This document shows positions 22,078 to 22,126 of a DNA stretch of 22,126 bases, one piece after another. The number at the start of each line of letters is the position of its first letter. The stretch's first letter is position 1. Origin of the DNA: CAVPDE01 sp964580575. GTDB taxonomy: Bacteria; Desulfobacterota; DSM-4660; Desulfatiglandales; HGW-15. The notes below the pieces were generated by a model. The model had not been told where the DNA came from, made no database searches, and saw nothing but the letters and a program-made list of their open reading frames with translations. The stretch is taken from NCBI GenBank assembly GCA_964580575.1, contig CAZOLJ010000073.1, positions 1 through 22,126 on the forward strand, written 5' to 3'. Made by a program: the position numbers and the translations under genes.

Positions 22078-22126
22078 AAATGTTGAGTGTTCATTAATGT
22101 TGAGAACTTCTTAATACTCCTTACAT

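Larger units (their letters stand above)
21644..22126 (-). mobile_element. End of an IS21-family insertion sequence (partial)
   Basis: Tandem end repeats (21669-21760) and the 3' part of istB on the minus strand together identify the istB-proximal end of an IS21-type element. The exact tip is not certain; TGTTGACC at 21644 and TGTGACTG at 21657 are candidates, since IS21 elements start with TG. The rest of istB and all of istA are not in the window, and the istB frame breaks at about 22063. Confidence 0.7.

Overview
The window looks like a chromosomal segment of a Gram-negative, probably anaerobic bacterium related to the former Deltaproteobacteria (Desulfobacterota, perhaps a Syntrophobacter-like lineage). 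This is inferred from the translation-gene cluster ending in pheT-merR, the complete branched-chain amino acid ABC transporter, NtrC-type sigma54 regulators, small lipoproteins and moderately high G+C. No rRNA or species-diagnostic marker is present, so the placement is an inference.

Layout. (1) 1-1117: the tail of an unidentified gene, a CDP-alcohol phosphatidyltransferase, tRNA-Val(GAC), a bidirectional terminator, and a small lipoprotein gene on the minus strand. (2) 1118-1776: a long spacer with a candidate promoter. (3) 1777-9057: the translation operon thrS-infC-rpmI-rplT-pheS-pheT plus a MerR-type regulator. infC appears to start with the rare codon AUA. (4) 9094-14797: an SDR dehydrogenase flanked by two related repeat elements, then livK-livH-livM-livG-livF behind a strong sigma70-type promoter. 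(5) 14909-15232: a small cupin preceded by a heptad-repeat array. (6) 15242-20741: a sigma54 response regulator diverging from a soluble histidine kinase. The kinase gene overlaps an enolase-superfamily gene, followed by a TtcA/TtuA-like PP-loop protein. (7) 20742-22126: a single-domain response regulator, a remnant of a kinase ATPase domain, and the end of an IS21-family element carrying a truncated istB.

How they work together: the first operon makes tRNA synthetases, IF3 and two 50S proteins, and its leader region shows features of IF3 and L20 autoregulation. The liv genes form a whole high-affinity importer. The kinase/NtrC pair is probably a two-component system whose sensor is co-translated with an epimerase-like enzyme and an ATP-dependent, probably Fe-S-dependent thiolase-like protein. 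I do not recognise this combination as a described pathway.

The most unusual non-coding signal is a set of four intergenic elements (6171-6273, 9094-9193, 9972-10059, 14802-14906). Each is built from 7- or 8-nt degenerate tandem units arranged as inverted arms. The arms pair in register, and mismatches fall mostly at recurring unit positions. The unit sequence differs between elements but the architecture is shared.
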